64,000 nt of DNA from Polaribacter irgensii 23-P (GCF_000153225.1 NZ_CH724148.1:810640-874639); one strand, 5' to 3'; counted from the first letter of the stretch, positions 1 through 8,785 are shown. Notes: generated by a model not told the origin, from the sequence alone. Translations and numbers: made by a program.

Positions 1-44
1 CTCAAGATAATTAACATTCCTACATTTCTTATTGTCTTCAACAT
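1..44 (-). CDS. 5' end of an unidentified ORF cut by the window edge
   Basis: A minus-strand ATG at 44-42 opens a frame that stays open for 14 codons to the window edge and encodes a hydrophobic N-terminus (MLKTIRNVGMLII). A purine-rich AAGAAGG lies directly before the ATG, so initiation is plausible. It would follow the phosphopantetheinyl transferase by 18 bases on the same strand and could belong to the same operon. Too little is present to name a family; it could be a signal-anchor or membrane protein, or chance. Confidence 0.35.
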   Translation of the reverse strand, partial: MLKTIRNVGMLIIL

Positions 45-62
45 CCTTCTTCTTTTTTTAAA

Positions 63-629
63 TTAATTCTGTAAACAAAATAGATATGCTCCGTATATTC
101 CGTGATGAGAAAGAGAGCAGGCCTTTGTTAATCTTTTTTTTTTGTGATAAAACAGGGGCGCACCTACCTCTGTTTTTCTTTTCTCTATTTCTTCAGCCGC
201 AATACCCGTGAGCGCAGCCAGTCTTTCCTTTACCGCCCTATTTAATTCTTCCGTTGCCAGCACCGAAGAGAACAACTTTATTTCTTTTTGAGCTTCGCTC
301 GCTATTGTATGCAAGTAGAGGACATCAAAAGAAGAACTGGTATAAAACTTTATTTCTTTAAAAACAACTACTCCTTGATTCCAAGAAAGTAGGCTACATT
401 CAAATTGTTTCGGGGCAAAAAATCGTTTTTTTACCGATTGTGTATAACATTTATAGGCTGCCTCTTTCATCGACCAAAACAACCATACCTTAAAGAAAGG
501 ATCCTCAGAAGTGTGTATTTCTTCCTGCTCAGTTTTCGTAAATTGTTTTTCTAAAAACCCTTTTCGCTGCCAATTACTTTCAACCTTGGCAAGGTTTAAA
601 TCTACAATATCATTGCCAATACTATGCAT
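63..629 (-). CDS. 4'-phosphopantetheinyl transferase (Sfp/AcpS superfamily)
   Basis: Transfers the phosphopantetheine arm of CoA to the conserved serine of acyl carrier proteins. The 188-residue product has the N-terminal GNDIVDL motif (residues 5-11, Mg2+-binding Asp) and the WSMKEAAYK motif (52-60, with the catalytic Lys55 and Glu56), the two hallmarks of the superfamily. It overlaps the preceding acyl carrier protein gene by 8 bases, so translation is probably coupled, and its likely substrate is that carrier protein. It is the last complete gene of the polyketide cluster on this strand. Family assignment is firm; dedication to this cluster is inferred from position. Confidence 0.9.
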   Translation of the reverse strand: MHSIGNDIVDLNLAKVESNWQRKGFLEKQFTKTEQEEIHTSEDPFFKVWLFWSMKEAAYKCYTQSVKKRFFAPKQFECSLLSWNQGVVVFKEIKFYTSSSFDVLYLHTIASEAQKEIKLFSSVLATEELNRAVKERLAALTGIAAEEIEKRKTEVGAPLFYHKKKRLTKACSLSHHGIYGAYLFCLQN

Positions 630-873
630 TCATTTTTTCTTGAATTACCAGCACTGTAGCTTTCACAGAAAGCATTTTCTCCATAGAATCATTGTCTATT
701 TCTACCTTAAACTCATCTTCTACATCTAAAATAATATCAACCAAATTAGCAGAATTTATTTCTAAATCGTTGATAAAATCTGTGTCTTCATTCATGTTTT
801 TAAACCCTTCTTCATTTTGAACATAAGGCTTTACAAGCGTTGTTAATTTTGATATAATTTCTTCTTTTGTCAT
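622..873 (-). CDS. Acyl carrier protein of the polyketide cluster
   Basis: Small acidic four-helix protein of 83 residues that carries acyl chains as thioesters. The attachment motif is variant: the canonical DSL around the modified serine reads N40-S41-A42 (INSANLVDII), followed by the usual helix II (DVEDEF). Ser41 is therefore the predicted phosphopantetheine site. Such NSA/NSL variants occur in specialised Bacteroidota carrier proteins, so this is unlikely to be the housekeeping AcpP. It overlaps the transferase gene by 8 bases; the gap to the upstream ketosynthase gene is 279 bases, unusually long for this operon. Confidence 0.88.
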   Translation of the reverse strand: MTKEEIISKLTTLVKPYVQNEEGFKNMNEDTDFINDLEINSANLVDIILDVEDEFKVEIDNDSMEKMLSVKATVLVIQEKMNA

Positions 874-1152
874 ATTATTAATTTTACTTTACTTCTTGAA
901 AAATTATCTTTTCTACCTACTTTGCATCTTTAAATACTACGTTTTATCCTTTTGCACATACCAGAGCATTCCTTGATACTGGATATATCAGTCTGAAATC
1001 GCAGCAGACTTTATTTTACAAGTCTTCTATTTTACACTTCGACAAGCTCAGTGAGATCTCTTTAATCTTGATGTCTTTGAGTCTATTGTATCCCTCTTTT
1101 TTAAAAGCTGCAATAATACCGTTGGTATCCTGTAGATCAATTGATATTAAAC
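874..1152. other. Spacer with a REP-like repeat and a start-less coding-like frame
   Basis: This gap interrupts an otherwise tight operon. At 1035-1053 the sequence CACTTCGACAAGCTCAGTG, with CACT/AGTG ends, resembles short extragenic repeats I know from many Bacteroidota genomes; only this copy is visible here. On the minus strand a frame running from the ketosynthase 3' end to about 1013 is open for about 55 codons, ends in KCKIEDL-stop, and then stays open again for 24 codons. It has no ATG, GTG or TTG start. It may be a gene remnant or part of a repeat. Confidence 0.4.
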
Positions 1153-2463
1153 CTATCTGTCTAATCCTGTCAAAGATTCTTCATATTTTTTAAAAATAAC
1201 ACAACCATTCACGTCACCAAAACCAAAACTTGCTTTGGCTAAAATAGTAATGTCTTTTTTAATCATTTTGGTTGGAATTTTATCCGTGGCAATTAATGCG
1301 GTTATTTCTGAATGTACATCTTCGCAATTAATGTTTGGAAACACAAATTGCTCTTTTATTTGTAAAACAGCCGCGACACACTCTACTGCTCCAGAGGCCG
1401 CTAAACAGTGTCCTATCATCGACTTTAAAGAATTAATATAGGGGAAATCACTTCCTTTTCTGCCCAGTGCTTTTGTCCAATTTTCTATTTCTAAAGAATC
1501 TTTAGAGGTTGCTGTTAAATGCCCATTAATCACATCTATTGCTGCTGGTGTAACATCAGCGTCCAACAAGGCATTTGTAATACATTTCTGGACTGCCTCT
1601 GAATTTGGGGCTGTTAAGGTGCCCCCATTTCTTTGTCCACCAGAATTAATATTTCCTCCTAAAACCTCTGCATAAATAGTTGCTTTCCGCTTCAATGCAC
1701 TTTCTAAAGACTCTAAAACCATTGCACCTGCACCACTTCCTGGAACAAAACCTGCTGCTGTTGCACTCATGGGCCTCGATCCTTTCTCTGGCGTTTCATT
1801 GTGCTTGTAAGACATCACGCGCATTGCGTCAAAACCTCCCCAAGTATACAGACTACTATCACTAGAACTTCCCACCAACATGCGTTTTGCTTTTCCCGCT
1901 TTTATTCTTTCAAAACCTAACAATAGCGCTTCTGTCCCTGTAGTGCATGCAGAAGAGTTTGTTGTAACCTGATTCCCAAAACCTAAAATCCCCCCTAAGT
2001 ATGCAGAAATCCCACTTGCCATTGTCTGCACTACAGAGGTGCTTCCCAAACGGCGCACTTGTTGCGCGTCTATTTTGTATATTGCATCTCTAAATTTCTC
2101 GATTCCCGAAGTTCCTGTTCCAAAAATTAATCCGGAATCGTAATCTGGGCTCGAGTTTTCATCCACAGAAAAACCAGCGTCCTTCCAAGCATCAATTCCT
2201 GCCATGCAACCATATAAAATAGAAGTGCTGTTAAAACCCCTTAATTGCAAGGGTGTTAAATATTCTAACTTTTTTTCTTCTGAAACAGTTGGAATTCCGC
2301 CGATACAACAAGAAAAACCCTTGTCTTTTAAATCTTGGTGGTACGTAATTCCTGAAATCCCTGTTTTTATCGCATTTGTAAACGCTGGCAAACCAACACC
2401 ATTAGGCGCCACAACACCGAGACCAGTAATTACAACTCTATTTTTAACTTCTGCTGAATTCAT
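1153..2463 (-). CDS. Beta-ketoacyl-ACP synthase (FabF-like ketosynthase)
   Basis: Condenses an acyl chain with malonyl-ACP. The Cys-His-His triad is intact: active-site Cys173 in SSACTTGTEA, His315 in NGHLTAT, and His352 in KSMIGH with Lys347 (numbers from the start chosen here). The usual NAHGTST block is altered to NGHLTAT. I chose the ATG at 2463-2461 because it directly precedes the VVITGLGVVAPNG start of the fold and does not overlap the upstream gene; an in-frame ATG at 2511 would add 16 residues and overlap the dehydratase gene by 40 bases. No chain-length-factor partner is seen, so it probably acts as a homodimer supplying or extending an acyl chain for the cluster. Confidence 0.9.
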   Translation of the reverse strand: MNSAEVKNRVVITGLGVVAPNGVGLPAFTNAIKTGISGITYHQDLKDKGFSCCIGGIPTVSEEKKLEYLTPLQLRGFNSTSILYGCMAGIDAWKDAGFSVDENSSPDYDSGLIFGTGTSGIEKFRDAIYKIDAQQVRRLGSTSVVQTMASGISAYLGGILGFGNQVTTNSSACTTGTEALLLGFERIKAGKAKRMLVGSSSDSSLYTWGGFDAMRVMSYKHNETPEKGSRPMSATAAGFVPGSGAGAMVLESLESALKRKATIYAEVLGGNINSGGQRNGGTLTAPNSEAVQKCITNALLDADVTPAAIDVINGHLTATSKDSLEIENWTKALGRKGSDFPYINSLKSMIGHCLAASGAVECVAAVLQIKEQFVFPNINCEDVHSEITALIATDKIPTKMIKKDITILAKASFGFGDVNGCVIFKKYEESLTGLDR

Positions 2464-2471
2464 TACAGTAT

Positions 2472-2912
2472 CTATTTTACGATGACCATTCCAGAAATAG
2501 TTCCTCTGCAAACCAATTCATTGTCTGAATTTATCATTTTTACTTTGCACTTTAACTTGTTAAATCTAAAATATTCTCTTTCTGAAATCACAGTTACTTT
2601 TTCATTCGGTAAAACGGGCAAATAGAAATCAATCACGTTAGATGTCAAGGCTATTTGCGGTTTGCTAACTATTGAGATTTCATCTTTTAGCAGCAATATC
2701 CCTAGGCAAACCAACCCAATTTGCGCCATTGTTTCTGTTAAAATAACCCCAGGTGTTATTGGGTTTTCTTTAAAATGGCCTGCATAAAAAAATTCATTCT
2801 TTTGGAACGTGTATGTGCCTGTAATTCCTTTTTCTGAAACCTCAGTAAGTTCATCGACAAACAAAAAAGGTTTTTGATACGGTAAATTGCTTATAATTTG
2901 TTCGTTTGTCAT
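2472..2912 (-). CDS. Hotdog-fold 3-hydroxyacyl-ACP dehydratase (FabZ-like)
   Basis: Expected to dehydrate 3-hydroxyacyl-ACP. The core motif GHFKENPITPGVILTETMAQ has the FabZ pattern GHFPxxPxxPG with catalytic His46 and Glu60, so activity is likely retained. The ATG at 2912-2910 was preferred over an upstream in-frame ATG at 2936 because AAAGGA sits just before it. At 146 residues it is of normal FabZ length. It lies between the type III synthase and the ketosynthase on the same strand, 8 bases before the latter's start. No ketoreductase is visible in the cluster, so this enzyme would rely on a housekeeping FabG. Confidence 0.85.
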   Translation of the reverse strand: MTNEQIISNLPYQKPFLFVDELTEVSEKGITGTYTFQKNEFFYAGHFKENPITPGVILTETMAQIGLVCLGILLLKDEISIVSKPQIALTSNVIDFYLPVLPNEKVTVISEREYFRFNKLKCKVKMINSDNELVCRGTISGMVIVK

Positions 2913-3079
2913 TTTCCTTTCTTGTCGTTCCTGCAAATGCAGTAATTTTTAATATCTTCTTATAAGAGCAATTCCTGAAGATGCTTTTTGAGATTTTCAA
3001 AAACGAATACAAAGTCATTCATTATTTTGGGCTCTTACCTCTACAATAATGACAGCGTAATTTCACCTTTTTAATAATT

Positions 3080-4132
3080 TTACCACTCTAACAGAATTCG
3101 TTGTGCAGAAAACCCAGGACCAAAGCTCAACATTAAACCTCTTTCTCCTTTTGCTGGATTCTTATCCATAAACCGCTCTAAAACGTAGAGAACTGTTGCA
3201 CTAGACATGTTCCCGTACAGCCGTAAAACCTCCTTTGTATCGTCTATATTCTTCCCTAAAACACCAAATAAATCTTCTACCGTCTGTACAATTTTTTTTC
3301 CCCCTGGATGAAAAATCAAATGCTGTACATCGTCAATTGTTAGCTGATTCCGCTCTAAAAAAGGGTGCACAATTGCAGGGAAATGATCTGAAATCTTCTG
3401 TGGCACTTCCTTGTCTAAAATCATTTGCAAACCTGTATTTACAAGCTTAAACCCCATCATACTTGTCGCGTCATAAAAATGATACATCGCCTCATCTATA
3501 ATTTCTGGCCCCTTATCTGCTTCATGAGAAGAAAGAATCACAGCGGAGGCTCCGTCACCAAAAATAGCTGCACTTACAATATTTGTCATCGAGTAATCGT
3601 CTAACTGAAAAGTTGCTGTTGGTGCTTCTACAGCAATTACAGCAGCTCTTTTATTCGGGTTCGCCTTTAAAAAGTTTTTTGCATATATAATCCCTGATAC
3701 TCCAGCGGCACAGCCCATTTCTGTAACGGGTAAACGCACAATATCTTGCTTCATCTGCAAAGAATTAATGAGGTAGGCATCCATAGAGGGAATCATAATC
3801 CCTGTGCAACTTACCGTAATAATATAATCAATATCCGTTGGTTTTAATTGTGCTTTGTCTAATGACTTTTTAAGCGACTGCTCTGCTAACTTTACAACTT
3901 CCCTTGCATAAATATCATTTTTCTCCTCAAAAGAGGTCGCAACAAAAACCGCTGCTGGATCCATAATTGAATACCGCTTATCCACGGCAGCTCCCTCAAA
4001 CAGTTTGATAACTTTTCGCTGAAAGCGGGTGTCCTGGTCCTGCATCCATAATTTTACAAACGGAATAATATCTTTAGTCTCTCGATAATATTTTGGTAGC
4101 TGTTTCGCAACCGATGTTATTCTTACTGCCAT
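3080..4132 (-). CDS. Type III polyketide synthase (chalcone/stilbene synthase family)
   Basis: Homodimeric ketosynthase that extends an acyl starter with malonyl units and cyclises the chain to an aromatic ring or pyrone. At 350 residues it has family length, and the Cys-His-Asn triad is complete: Cys141 in VTEMGCAAG, His275 in IFHPGGKK and Asn308 in LYGNMSS, plus the C-terminal SFGPGFSAQ loop. The start abuts the methyltransferase stop with no gap. Bacterial relatives next to a methyltransferase and a flavoprotein (Streptomyces SrsA, Bacillus BpsA) make alkylresorcinols or alkylpyrones. The product here is unknown; a long-chain phenolic lipid fits the fatty-acid-type genes next to it. Confidence 0.93.
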   Translation of the reverse strand: MAVRITSVAKQLPKYYRETKDIIPFVKLWMQDQDTRFQRKVIKLFEGAAVDKRYSIMDPAAVFVATSFEEKNDIYAREVVKLAEQSLKKSLDKAQLKPTDIDYIITVSCTGIMIPSMDAYLINSLQMKQDIVRLPVTEMGCAAGVSGIIYAKNFLKANPNKRAAVIAVEAPTATFQLDDYSMTNIVSAAIFGDGASAVILSSHEADKGPEIIDEAMYHFYDATSMMGFKLVNTGLQMILDKEVPQKISDHFPAIVHPFLERNQLTIDDVQHLIFHPGGKKIVQTVEDLFGVLGKNIDDTKEVLRLYGNMSSATVLYVLERFMDKNPAKGERGLMLSFGPGFSAQRILLEW

Positions 4133-4843
4133 TTATTTTTGAATTATCCATTGAAAACGAAATGCCCATTTCCAAGAAATTTGTGATTTTACATTTATTT
4201 GTTGCGCTATTTTAACCAAGTCTTTTCTTTTAAATCCTCTTAAAACTGAAGTTAGCCCATCTTCAATAATCATATTATTTTTTATAAAAAGAGACAGTGC
4301 CATAAATAAATAATAGGCCAACTTATGCCGATGTAAATCGTTCACAACAATCGCTATTTTTGTTTGTTTCAAAGTATCACCAAGAAAAGAAACCAACGGA
4401 GCTTCCTTAAAGTGATGCAAAAATAATGTTGCTAAGACCACGTCAAAATTTCTGTCTTTAAATTCTTTAGAAAAAATATCTTCTGTCACGAAACTAAGTT
4501 CCGCAAATTCAGATGACAATTCAGTTGCGTATGCAATTGCTGTAGAATTCGCATCCATGCCAATCAGCTTCATTTTGTAACCGTTTTTTCTTCCAAACTT
4601 GGCAACATCTCTTAAAATATCTCCGTGACCGCAACCAATATCCGCAATAGTTAGTACTTGTTCTTTCGGATGCTCTTTTAAAACTTTTTTCAACGATCTG
4701 ACGGTCATTGCATTTCCACCCAACCAGCGATTAATATTTTCTAATTTATCTAAAGTATCTCTTAATAAAGCACCGCCCACAGAAAAGTCATCCATTAACT
4801 CCTCTTTGTCTGTTCTCGTTTTCGTGCTGATAAAAAAATCCAT
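4133..4843 (-). CDS. SAM-dependent methyltransferase of the polyketide cluster
   Basis: Class I Rossmann methyltransferase of 236 residues. Motif I IADIGCGHGD (66-75) binds SAM and GMDAN (95-99) is the acidic strand-2 motif. The N-terminal INRWLGG element (37-43) is one I associate with methyltransferases beside bacterial type III synthases. It ends exactly where the synthase gene begins and starts 40 bases after the flavoprotein gene, so the three are probably one transcript. By analogy with SrsB it may methylate the aromatic ring or a hydroxyl of the polyketide; that role is inferred. Confidence 0.87.
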   Translation of the reverse strand: MDFFISTKTRTDKEELMDDFSVGGALLRDTLDKLENINRWLGGNAMTVRSLKKVLKEHPKEQVLTIADIGCGHGDILRDVAKFGRKNGYKMKLIGMDANSTAIAYATELSSEFAELSFVTEDIFSKEFKDRNFDVVLATLFLHHFKEAPLVSFLGDTLKQTKIAIVVNDLHRHKLAYYLFMALSLFIKNNMIIEDGLTSVLRGFKRKDLVKIAQQINVKSQISWKWAFRFQWIIQK

Positions 4844-4883
4844 TCTCCTTGCTTAATTTTATTATTTACAATTTCTCTTACAG

Positions 4884-6047
4884 CTATATTTTCATTGGTT
4901 TTCCGTGTGTTTGACGGATAATAATCGGTAACAAAAAGGGAATTTTCTTCAAAGCCTGCAATAAAACGGCTGCAACCCTATCGTTTCGAAACAGCATCGC
5001 TATAAAATGACCCGCTTTTAAACGCAAACGAAACTTTTTATTCCACTGTCTAATGTATTGCTTTTCAAGTTCTCTTCTAGAGCTTAACGAATCATTCAAA
5101 TAATTTAGAATCAATTTGGATGCAATTTGTGCAGATTGAATTGCCATACTCATTCCGTTTCCACACAAAGGGTGAATCATTCCAGCAGAATCTCCACACA
5201 TGATAACATGATTTTCAACAGGCTTTTTTGTCTCAAAAGAAATCTGGCTAATCGTCAACGGACGCTCAAAAATCGCCTCTGAATTCTGATATATTTCTTT
5301 TAAAAACTTGTTTTTAAAAACAACCTGCTCTTGAAAGTCATCAATGTTTTTATATTGCTTAAAGGATGAAAAATTTGTGATATAACACAAGTTAATTGCA
5401 TTGTTTTCTACTTTTGAAACCCCACAATATCCTCCTTTAAAATTATGAAGCGCGACTAAATCAGCAGGAAAATCTCCTTTTACATGAATTTTCACTCCCA
5501 AGTAAGGCGATTTCTGTTGAATAAAAGCACGTTCCATTTTCACGTCCAACAAAGAGCGTTTTCCAAAAGCACCAATAGCTACTTTTGAAGTAAATATATT
5601 GTTTTGTTTTGTTTCAATCTTAAAAACACCTTTTAAAAAAGCGCTATTTACAACCACGTCTTGTAAAATTGTAACCCCATTTTTTTTCGCTCTTTCTGAT
5701 AAAACAAGGTCTAGTGTGTGTCGTGAAATTCCAAACCCTCCCAAAGGTAATTTGGCAGAAATAAGCTTACTTTTTGCAGTTGACAATTGAAATTCTTTAA
5801 TTTTTACAGCGCCAAAGTCAAAAGGGTTTATACCTAGGAACTCTAAATAAGGCAGTACCTCATTTGAAATATACTCTCCGCAAACTTTGTGTTTTGGATA
5901 TTCATTTTTTTCTATTAGCAGTATTTTTTTACCATACTTTGACAAGTGTATGGCGTTGCATAAACCTGCCAAACCGCCGCCAATAATTATGGCATCATAA
6001 ACACAATACTCTTTTATATGATTCACTGTTTGGGTACTTTTTTTCAT
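4884..6047 (-). CDS. FAD-dependent oxidoreductase, geranylgeranyl-reductase/lipid-hydroxylase type
   Basis: Flavoprotein of 387 residues with the dinucleotide motif GGGLAG (23-28), the strand-end Glu (LLIEKNEYPKHKVCGEY) and the second FAD motif MCGDSAGMIHPLCGNGM. The KVCGEY element is typical of geranylgeranyl reductases and related lipid-modifying monooxygenases. The C-terminal tail is basic and hydrophobic, suggesting membrane contact. Its start directly abuts the stop of the upstream oxidase gene. In the Streptomyces srs pathway a flavoprotein hydroxylates the phenolic lipid to a quinone; I infer a similar tailoring step, though reduction of a prenyl or acyl chain is also possible. Confidence 0.83.
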   Translation of the reverse strand: MKKSTQTVNHIKEYCVYDAIIIGGGLAGLCNAIHLSKYGKKILLIEKNEYPKHKVCGEYISNEVLPYLEFLGINPFDFGAVKIKEFQLSTAKSKLISAKLPLGGFGISRHTLDLVLSERAKKNGVTILQDVVVNSAFLKGVFKIETKQNNIFTSKVAIGAFGKRSLLDVKMERAFIQQKSPYLGVKIHVKGDFPADLVALHNFKGGYCGVSKVENNAINLCYITNFSSFKQYKNIDDFQEQVVFKNKFLKEIYQNSEAIFERPLTISQISFETKKPVENHVIMCGDSAGMIHPLCGNGMSMAIQSAQIASKLILNYLNDSLSSRRELEKQYIRQWNKKFRLRLKAGHFIAMLFRNDRVAAVLLQALKKIPFLLPIIIRQTHGKPMKI

Positions 6048-7157
6048 CTATTGTAATAAATCTCCTAATTCTTTCCCTACCAAACTTCCAATTGCGACAC
6101 CCATTCCTCCCAAGCGAACTCCACAATACACGTTGTCAGAAAGCTGTTTTACAATTGCTTTTTTCTGAGGACCAACGCCCATTATTCCACTCCAACGGTG
6201 TTCAATTTCAAAGGGAATATTTGGCAAAATAGTTTCCTTTAAAATTCTTTCTAACTCGTTTTGAATTCGCGGTGTTTGCCCAAAAACGGCAGTCTCTTCC
6301 GTCTCAAAATCAAGATTTCTTCCCCCTCCAAATAAAATACGATTGTCAATATTTCTAAAATAATAATAGCCTTTGTCTAAATGAAAAGTTCCTTTAATTT
6401 TTAAATTTTCAATAGGCGTTGTTATTAAAACCTGAGCTCTCGCTGGTTGTACCTCTTCTTCTAACAATTGCTTTGCAAAACCATTGGTAGCAATAAACAA
6501 CTTCTTTGTTTTAAAATTGATTTTATCTGTTTTCACTTCCAAAGAAGCGTCTAATGCTACAAAACTTTCTACCGAAATATTATTAAGAATTTTAACACCT
6601 AATTTTTGCACTTTGTGCAACAGTTGAAAAGCCATTTTTCCAGTATCAATTTGCCCTTCAAAATTATTCACAATATATTTTGAATGCACTTTTTTAAAAT
6701 TAAACACATTGTTTGAAATCGAGAAAACATCCGACTTAAAAATTGGGTTTAAAAGACTGTTTATAGCTTTTTTCTGGGAAATACACTCCGCAAAGAACCC
6801 TTCTGATACACACAGTTCAAAGCCTTTATTTTGCTGATAATCGATGTTTTGATCTCCTAAATTGGTCCGCAGCAACTGTAGGCCCTGCCAACGGTTTTCC
6901 ACCAAACTATAAACCTCTTCTTCGGTATGTGTTAACAAGTCATCAATCAGCTCTGAAAGGCTTCCAAAACAAGCAAAACCAGCATTCTTTGTGCTTGCAC
7001 CATGCGGTAACATTCCTTTCTCTAAAATTACAATCTTCGCCCCTGGATACTTTTCCTTCAACGCCAAAGCACAATTTAAACCCACAATTCCACTACCTAC
7101 AATTGTAAAGTCAATATTAGAAAACCATTCTTTTAACTCCCAATAACTATAATTCAT
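6048..7157 (-). CDS. FAD-dependent oxidase of the DAO/glycine oxidase family
   Basis: Predicted 369-residue DAO-family flavoenzyme. An N-terminal VGSGIVGLNCALALKE dinucleotide motif is followed by the EKG strand end and the GASTKNAGF block typical of D-amino-acid oxidase relatives; the C-terminal GVRLGGMGVAIGS segment closes the FAD site. Members oxidise amines or deaminate amino acids. It overlaps the GNAT gene by 4 bases and abuts the next flavoprotein, so it is transcriptionally linked to the polyketide genes. Whether it belongs to the pathway or is a housekeeping passenger cannot be told from sequence. Confidence 0.82.
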   Translation of the reverse strand: MNYSYWELKEWFSNIDFTIVGSGIVGLNCALALKEKYPGAKIVILEKGMLPHGASTKNAGFACFGSLSELIDDLLTHTEEEVYSLVENRWQGLQLLRTNLGDQNIDYQQNKGFELCVSEGFFAECISQKKAINSLLNPIFKSDVFSISNNVFNFKKVHSKYIVNNFEGQIDTGKMAFQLLHKVQKLGVKILNNISVESFVALDASLEVKTDKINFKTKKLFIATNGFAKQLLEEEVQPARAQVLITTPIENLKIKGTFHLDKGYYYFRNIDNRILFGGGRNLDFETEETAVFGQTPRIQNELERILKETILPNIPFEIEHRWSGIMGVGPQKKAIVKQLSDNVYCGVRLGGMGVAIGSLVGKELGDLLQ

Positions 7158-7609
7158 CCGATGTATTTTTCAAAACAAATACTGTTTTTCTTTCCAGCGT
7201 ATTGCCCGTAATTAGGGATTACTTGATATGCATTTTTAAGATAAAAATTTACAGCATCCACCTGTCGTTTTCCCGTTTCTAAAATACACTTTTTATACCC
7301 CAATTCTCTTGCATAATTTTCTAATTCCTGCATAATTTTTTTCGCAAACCCCAGCCCTCTTTTTTCCGAACGAATAAACATCCTTTTTACCTCAACTGAA
7401 AAGGCATCAAACTCCCTGATGGCACCACAACCGACGGGAACTTCGTCTGCATAAAGAAGCACAATACGCTTTAACATGTCTGTTTTGTTAAACTGATTGT
7501 AAAAAGCGTGCTCAGTGCCATCAGTAATTTTTAAATAAGCATCTAGCTGTCGTATTAAGTTTATAAAATCCTGATTGTTAGCATCGGTAGTTACTATTTT
7601 TATATTCAT
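7154..7609 (-). CDS. GNAT-family N-acetyltransferase
   Basis: Acetyl-CoA-dependent transferase of 151 residues. The acetyl-CoA-binding motif A is visible as RMFIRSEKRGLGFAKKI, followed by the CILETG strand and a YGQYAGKKNSICFEK C-terminus common in small Bacteroidota GNATs. The substrate is unknown. The gene shares 4 bases (ATGA) with the following oxidase gene, implying coupled translation. The spacer to dinB upstream is 61 bases and includes a GAGGAGG run about 25 bases before the start. It may be the first gene of the polyketide operon, or the operon may begin at dinB. Confidence 0.85.
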   Translation of the reverse strand: MNIKIVTTDANNQDFINLIRQLDAYLKITDGTEHAFYNQFNKTDMLKRIVLLYADEVPVGCGAIREFDAFSVEVKRMFIRSEKRGLGFAKKIMQELENYARELGYKKCILETGKRQVDAVNFYLKNAYQVIPNYGQYAGKKNSICFEKYIG

Positions 7610-7670
7610 TACTTTTCTATTATTTAGAAAGAAACTGCCTCCTCAAACTTTTTCTTGGCATTCCAATATT

Positions 7671-8753
7671 TTAAAAATCAAACTTCAATTGTACCCAAAA
7701 AGGCAAGACTTCCTCTGTATCTAAGTTTCCGAAAGACAAACCGAGTAAACGCACAGAATTTGTAATTTTCTGCTGGTATAATAACTCAGAAACAACAGGG
7801 AAAAACTCTTTTTTTGCCTGCATAAAATGAGGCATTGTTTTGCTTCTTGTCTGTTGTGTGAAATCTGAATATTTAATTTTCAAGGTAATTGTTTTTCCTT
7901 TTGTATCCGTTTTTTTCATGCGCCGCTCCAGTTCTTCTGCAATCTGTTCTAAGCGTTCAATCATAAAGATTTCTGAAGAAATATTTTCACTAAACGTTCT
8001 TTCTGCTGCGATAGATTTTCGAATCCTATTGGGTTTCACGGCACTGTTGTGAATTCCGCGAACAATATGATAATAATGAGCTCCTGACTTTCCGAACAAT
8101 TTCATTAATTCCTCCAACGGTTTTTTCTTTAAATCATTGCCCGTAAAAATTCCTAAATTGTACATTTTTGCAGTAGTAACTTTACCAACACCATAAAATT
8201 TATTTACTGGAAGTGCCGCTAAGAATTCAATTACCTCTTCTGGGTTTATTGTTTTTTGTCCGTTTGGTTTGTTGATGTCTGAAGCAACTTTCGCTATAAA
8301 TTTATTTATTGAAATCCCCGCAGAAGCTCGCAAACCTATTTCATCGTATATTCTTTTTCTAATTTCCACTGCGATCAAACTTGCCGAAAGATTTCCTTTT
8401 TTATTCTCGGTAACGTCCAAGTATGCTTCGTCCAAAGAAAGGGGCTCTACCAAATCGGTATACTCATAAAAAATTGCTCTAATTCTTTGGGAAATTTCTT
8501 TGTAACGCTCAAAATCTGTCTTTACAAAAATCAAATGTGGACATTTTTGTTTCGCCAAAAACGAACTCATGGCAGACTTTACACCAAACTTTCGAGCCTC
8601 GTAGCTCGCAGCAGAAACCACACCTCTCTCTGCGCTTCCACCTACTGCAATCGCTTTTCCGATCAACTCTGGATTGTCTAATTGGGCTACGGATGCATAG
8701 AATGCATCCATATCAACATGAATTATTTTTCTAAAAGGCCCTAGCAATTCCAT
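7671..8753 (-). CDS. dinB: DNA polymerase IV (Y-family translesion polymerase)
   Basis: Error-prone polymerase that copies past lesions. The catalytic carboxylates are in VDMDAFYA (Asp14) and SLDEAYLD (Asp108, Glu109); the steric-gate Phe/Tyr pair and the helix-hairpin-helix region (KFYGVGKVTTAK) follow, then the little-finger domain. The last residues, QLKFDF, look like a beta-clamp binding peptide. At 360 residues it is full length. It is not obviously related in function to its polyketide neighbours; I see no clear LexA-type box upstream. Confidence 0.95.
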   Translation of the reverse strand: MELLGPFRKIIHVDMDAFYASVAQLDNPELIGKAIAVGGSAERGVVSAASYEARKFGVKSAMSSFLAKQKCPHLIFVKTDFERYKEISQRIRAIFYEYTDLVEPLSLDEAYLDVTENKKGNLSASLIAVEIRKRIYDEIGLRASAGISINKFIAKVASDINKPNGQKTINPEEVIEFLAALPVNKFYGVGKVTTAKMYNLGIFTGNDLKKKPLEELMKLFGKSGAHYYHIVRGIHNSAVKPNRIRKSIAAERTFSENISSEIFMIERLEQIAEELERRMKKTDTKGKTITLKIKYSDFTQQTRSKTMPHFMQAKKEFFPVVSELLYQQKITNSVRLLGLSFGNLDTEEVLPFWVQLKFDF

Positions 8754-8785
8754 CTATCAAAAATACGGAATTTGTTGTGTTGTCC

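Noticed and set aside
1153..2463. Frameshift at the 3' end of the ketosynthase
   Set aside because: The open frame beyond the stop could suggest it, but the protein already ends at the normal family C-terminus (SFGFGDVNGCVIFKKY).
2204..2485. Plus-strand frame opposite the ketosynthase start
   Set aside because: Antisense to a clear ketosynthase with intact motifs; no promoter or ribosome site.
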